In this document: positions 7,042 to 8,054 of the stretch, piece by piece | Numbering within the stretch: the first letter of the stretch is position 1 | How the letters are laid out: every line of letters starts with the position of its first letter | NCBI GenBank assembly: GCA_030039695.1 | Contig: JASHVB010000919.1 | Location: 1-8,054, forward strand | Source of the DNA: Acetobacteraceae bacterium | Lineage (GTDB): Bacteria > Pseudomonadota > Alphaproteobacteria > Acetobacterales > Acetobacteraceae | Reading direction: 5' to 3' | DNA: 8,054 nucleotides | The notes under the pieces: model-generated | What the model saw: the letters and a program-made list of their open reading frames with translations, nothing else | What the model was told of the DNA's origin: nothing | Databases searched by the model: none | Position numbers and translations under genes: made by a program

Positions 7042-7617
7042 ATGCGACTACCACTGATATCGCCGAGTGAGCTTACGCCCGAGCAGCGCGCGTTGTACGA
7101 CGACATGAAAGCCAGCATCGGGTCCGACTATCAAGGGTTCATTTCGATGTGTGCCGATGGATCCCTTACAGGCCCGTGGAATCCATGGCTTCATTGGCCG
7201 AGAGTCGGCAGCGCCACCTGGGAGCTCTCCAAGCAGCTGACCGCAACGTCGGTTTTGCCCGAGCCGTGTCGTCAAATCGCTATTCTGGTGACAGGGGCTA
7301 ATTTCAGGGCAGGCTACGAAGTATACGCTCACGTCGCGCTCGCCCAGAAGGCCGCGCATCTCAGTGACGACGTGGTATCGACAATCATTTCCGGGCAGAA
7401 GCCGGTCGGGTTGTCGCGCGAGCAAGGACTCGCCTACGACGCCGCAGCTGTCCTGGTAGCCGGCGGGACGATGCCTGAGCTGCCATTCCGTCTTGCTAAG
7501 GAAGCATTTGGACCAAACGGCGTTGCCGAACTCATCTTCCTCGTCGGCATGTACAGCAATGTCGCAATGATCCTGAATGGCTTCGATATGGGAATTCCGG
7601 CACCCGACAGGAACTAG
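7042..7617 (+). CDS. Carboxymuconolactone decarboxylase (CMD) family protein
   Basis: A 191-residue protein with the all-helical CMD/AhpD-like architecture. Its start MRLPLISPSELTPEQRALYD and the segment GPWNPWLHWPRVG (44-56) are typical of a long CMD-family group common in soil proteobacteria. The core is PEPCRQIAILVTG (73-85) followed by GYEVYAHVALA (91-101), in which E93 and H97 match the conserved Glu and His of the family. The AhpD CXXC redox pair is absent; the only cysteines are C37 and C76, so a peroxidase-partner role is unlikely. GAGGA at 7030-7034 lies 7 bases before the ATG. It is divergent from the crotonase B operon and shares its control region, which suggests joint regulation. 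The family name comes from protocatechuate degradation, but this group has no firmly known reaction. Confidence 0.88.
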   Translation: MRLPLISPSELTPEQRALYDDMKASIGSDYQGFISMCADGSLTGPWNPWLHWPRVGSATWELSKQLTATSVLPEPCRQIAILVTGANFRAGYEVYAHVALAQKAAHLSDDVVSTIISGQKPVGLSREQGLAYDAAAVLVAGGTMPELPFRLAKEAFGPNGVAELIFLVGMYSNVAMILNGFDMGIPAPDRN

Positions 7618-7839
7618 GATCGGTTACGCAAGAGGGCGCCGCACCCACACGGCCGATACGAACAAGCCGGCAACACTAAGAATAGCAGGTCGACCAGCCG
7701 GAGACGCCTGCTGACGGCCGCTCATGGCATTGAGAGTTTGCGGCAATGCAATCGGCCTGAAGTTGAGGCGATGTTCGTTTTAGCCTGGGGTCTATACGCG
7801 GTGGTCGCTGGCATTAATGCACCCATCGCGTGAGTCCTC

Positions 7840-7882
7840 GGATCGCTGCGAGCCAGGCGATCCTTCGTGCTGTGTCGAAGGA
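7840..7882 (+). promoter_or_regulatory. Two overlapping hairpins in the MATE leader, one covering the ribosome binding site
   Basis: Hairpin 1 pairs GGATCGC (7840-7846) with GCGATCC (7857-7863). Hairpin 2 pairs TCCTTCG (7861-7867) with CGAAGGA (7876-7882), which takes in the first part of the AAGGAGGAG Shine-Dalgarno stretch. They share bases 7861-7863, so they cannot both form fully. This is the layout of a translational switch or attenuator, but no ligand, known riboswitch class or leader peptide was recognised. Confidence 0.4.
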
Positions 7883-7896
7883 GGAGAGCGACAAAA

Positions 7897-8054
7897 ATGC
7901 CCGTGACCTGTGACACGAGGCCGCTGCCAGCAGCGAAGCCGATGAGATTCGATCGGCTTGATGCACGTACGCAAGCGCTGTTAGCAGGATCCGTGCTATC
8001 GGTCGTGTTGCGTCTAGCCTGGGCGAACATCCTTGTGATGGTGGCGCAGTCAAG
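7897..8054 (+). CDS. MATE family efflux transporter, N-terminal fragment cut by window edge
   Basis: From ATG 7897 the frame stays open to the right edge for 52 codons. After a short cytoplasmic lead it reads RFDRLDARTQALLAGSVLS (17-35) and then RLAWANILVMVAQS (39-52). This matches the usual MATE start, where a soluble lead ends in an L(L)xG/A-P-I-type segment before the first membrane helix with an N(I/V)LVM.AQ pattern. Full MATE proteins have about 450 residues and 12 helices and export cationic or hydrophobic compounds using Na+ or H+; only the start of helix 1 is here. The ribosome binding site is very strong (AAGGAGGAGAG at 7878-7888). Minus-strand open frames across this region are shadows. 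It lies 279 bases after the CMD-family gene, so it probably has its own promoter, not located. The family call rests on this short segment. Confidence 0.7.
   Translation, partial: MPVTCDTRPLPAAKPMRFDRLDARTQALLAGSVLSVVLRLAWANILVMVAQS

Noticed and set aside
7722..8053. Minus-strand open frames near the right edge
   Set aside because: They lie opposite the MATE start, which has a strong ribosome binding site and family sequence; the minus-strand translations have no such features.

Overview
The window looks like part of an alphaproteobacterial chromosome, most likely Rhizobiales and Bradyrhizobium-like. This is inferred from the protein style (a HisKA kinase and FixJ-type receiver typical of rhizobia, CaiB and crotonase catabolic genes), moderately high GC and good AGGAG-type ribosome binding sites. 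No rRNA, tRNA, CRISPR array, insertion sequence or phage gene was seen. Both ends cut through genes.

Layout: (1) 1-1585, minus strand: a GAF-PAS-HisKA-HATPase sensor histidine kinase that runs off the left edge. (2) 1586-2037: a divergent intergenic region with two near-identical short inverted repeats and a 17-nt palindrome. (3) 2038-2412, plus: a receiver-only response regulator with a TTG start. (4) 2570-3118, plus: a small exported NTF2/SnoaL-like protein. (5) 3365-4153 and 4255-4557, plus: a crotonase-fold enoyl-CoA hydratase and a YciI-like protein, followed by a hairpin and T-run. (6) 4772-6825, minus: a second crotonase and a CaiB-type CoA-transferase in a tight two-gene operon that converges on the first group. 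(7) 6826-7041: a divergent control region with a LysR-type T-N11-A dyad. (8) 7042-7617, plus: a carboxymuconolactone decarboxylase-family protein. (9) 7897-8054, plus: the start of a MATE efflux transporter with a structured leader.

Reading it together (inference): the central genes form a small catabolic island. A CoA-transferase would load an organic acid onto CoA and two different crotonases would process the thioester. The YciI-like and CMD-family proteins are of the kind found beside ring-cleavage or lactone-type steps, and a MATE pump may export substrate or toxic intermediates. The substrate cannot be read from the sequence. The two-component pair at the left may sense a signal for this island or may be unrelated. 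Its receiver has no DNA-binding domain, so a further partner outside the window would be needed to change transcription.
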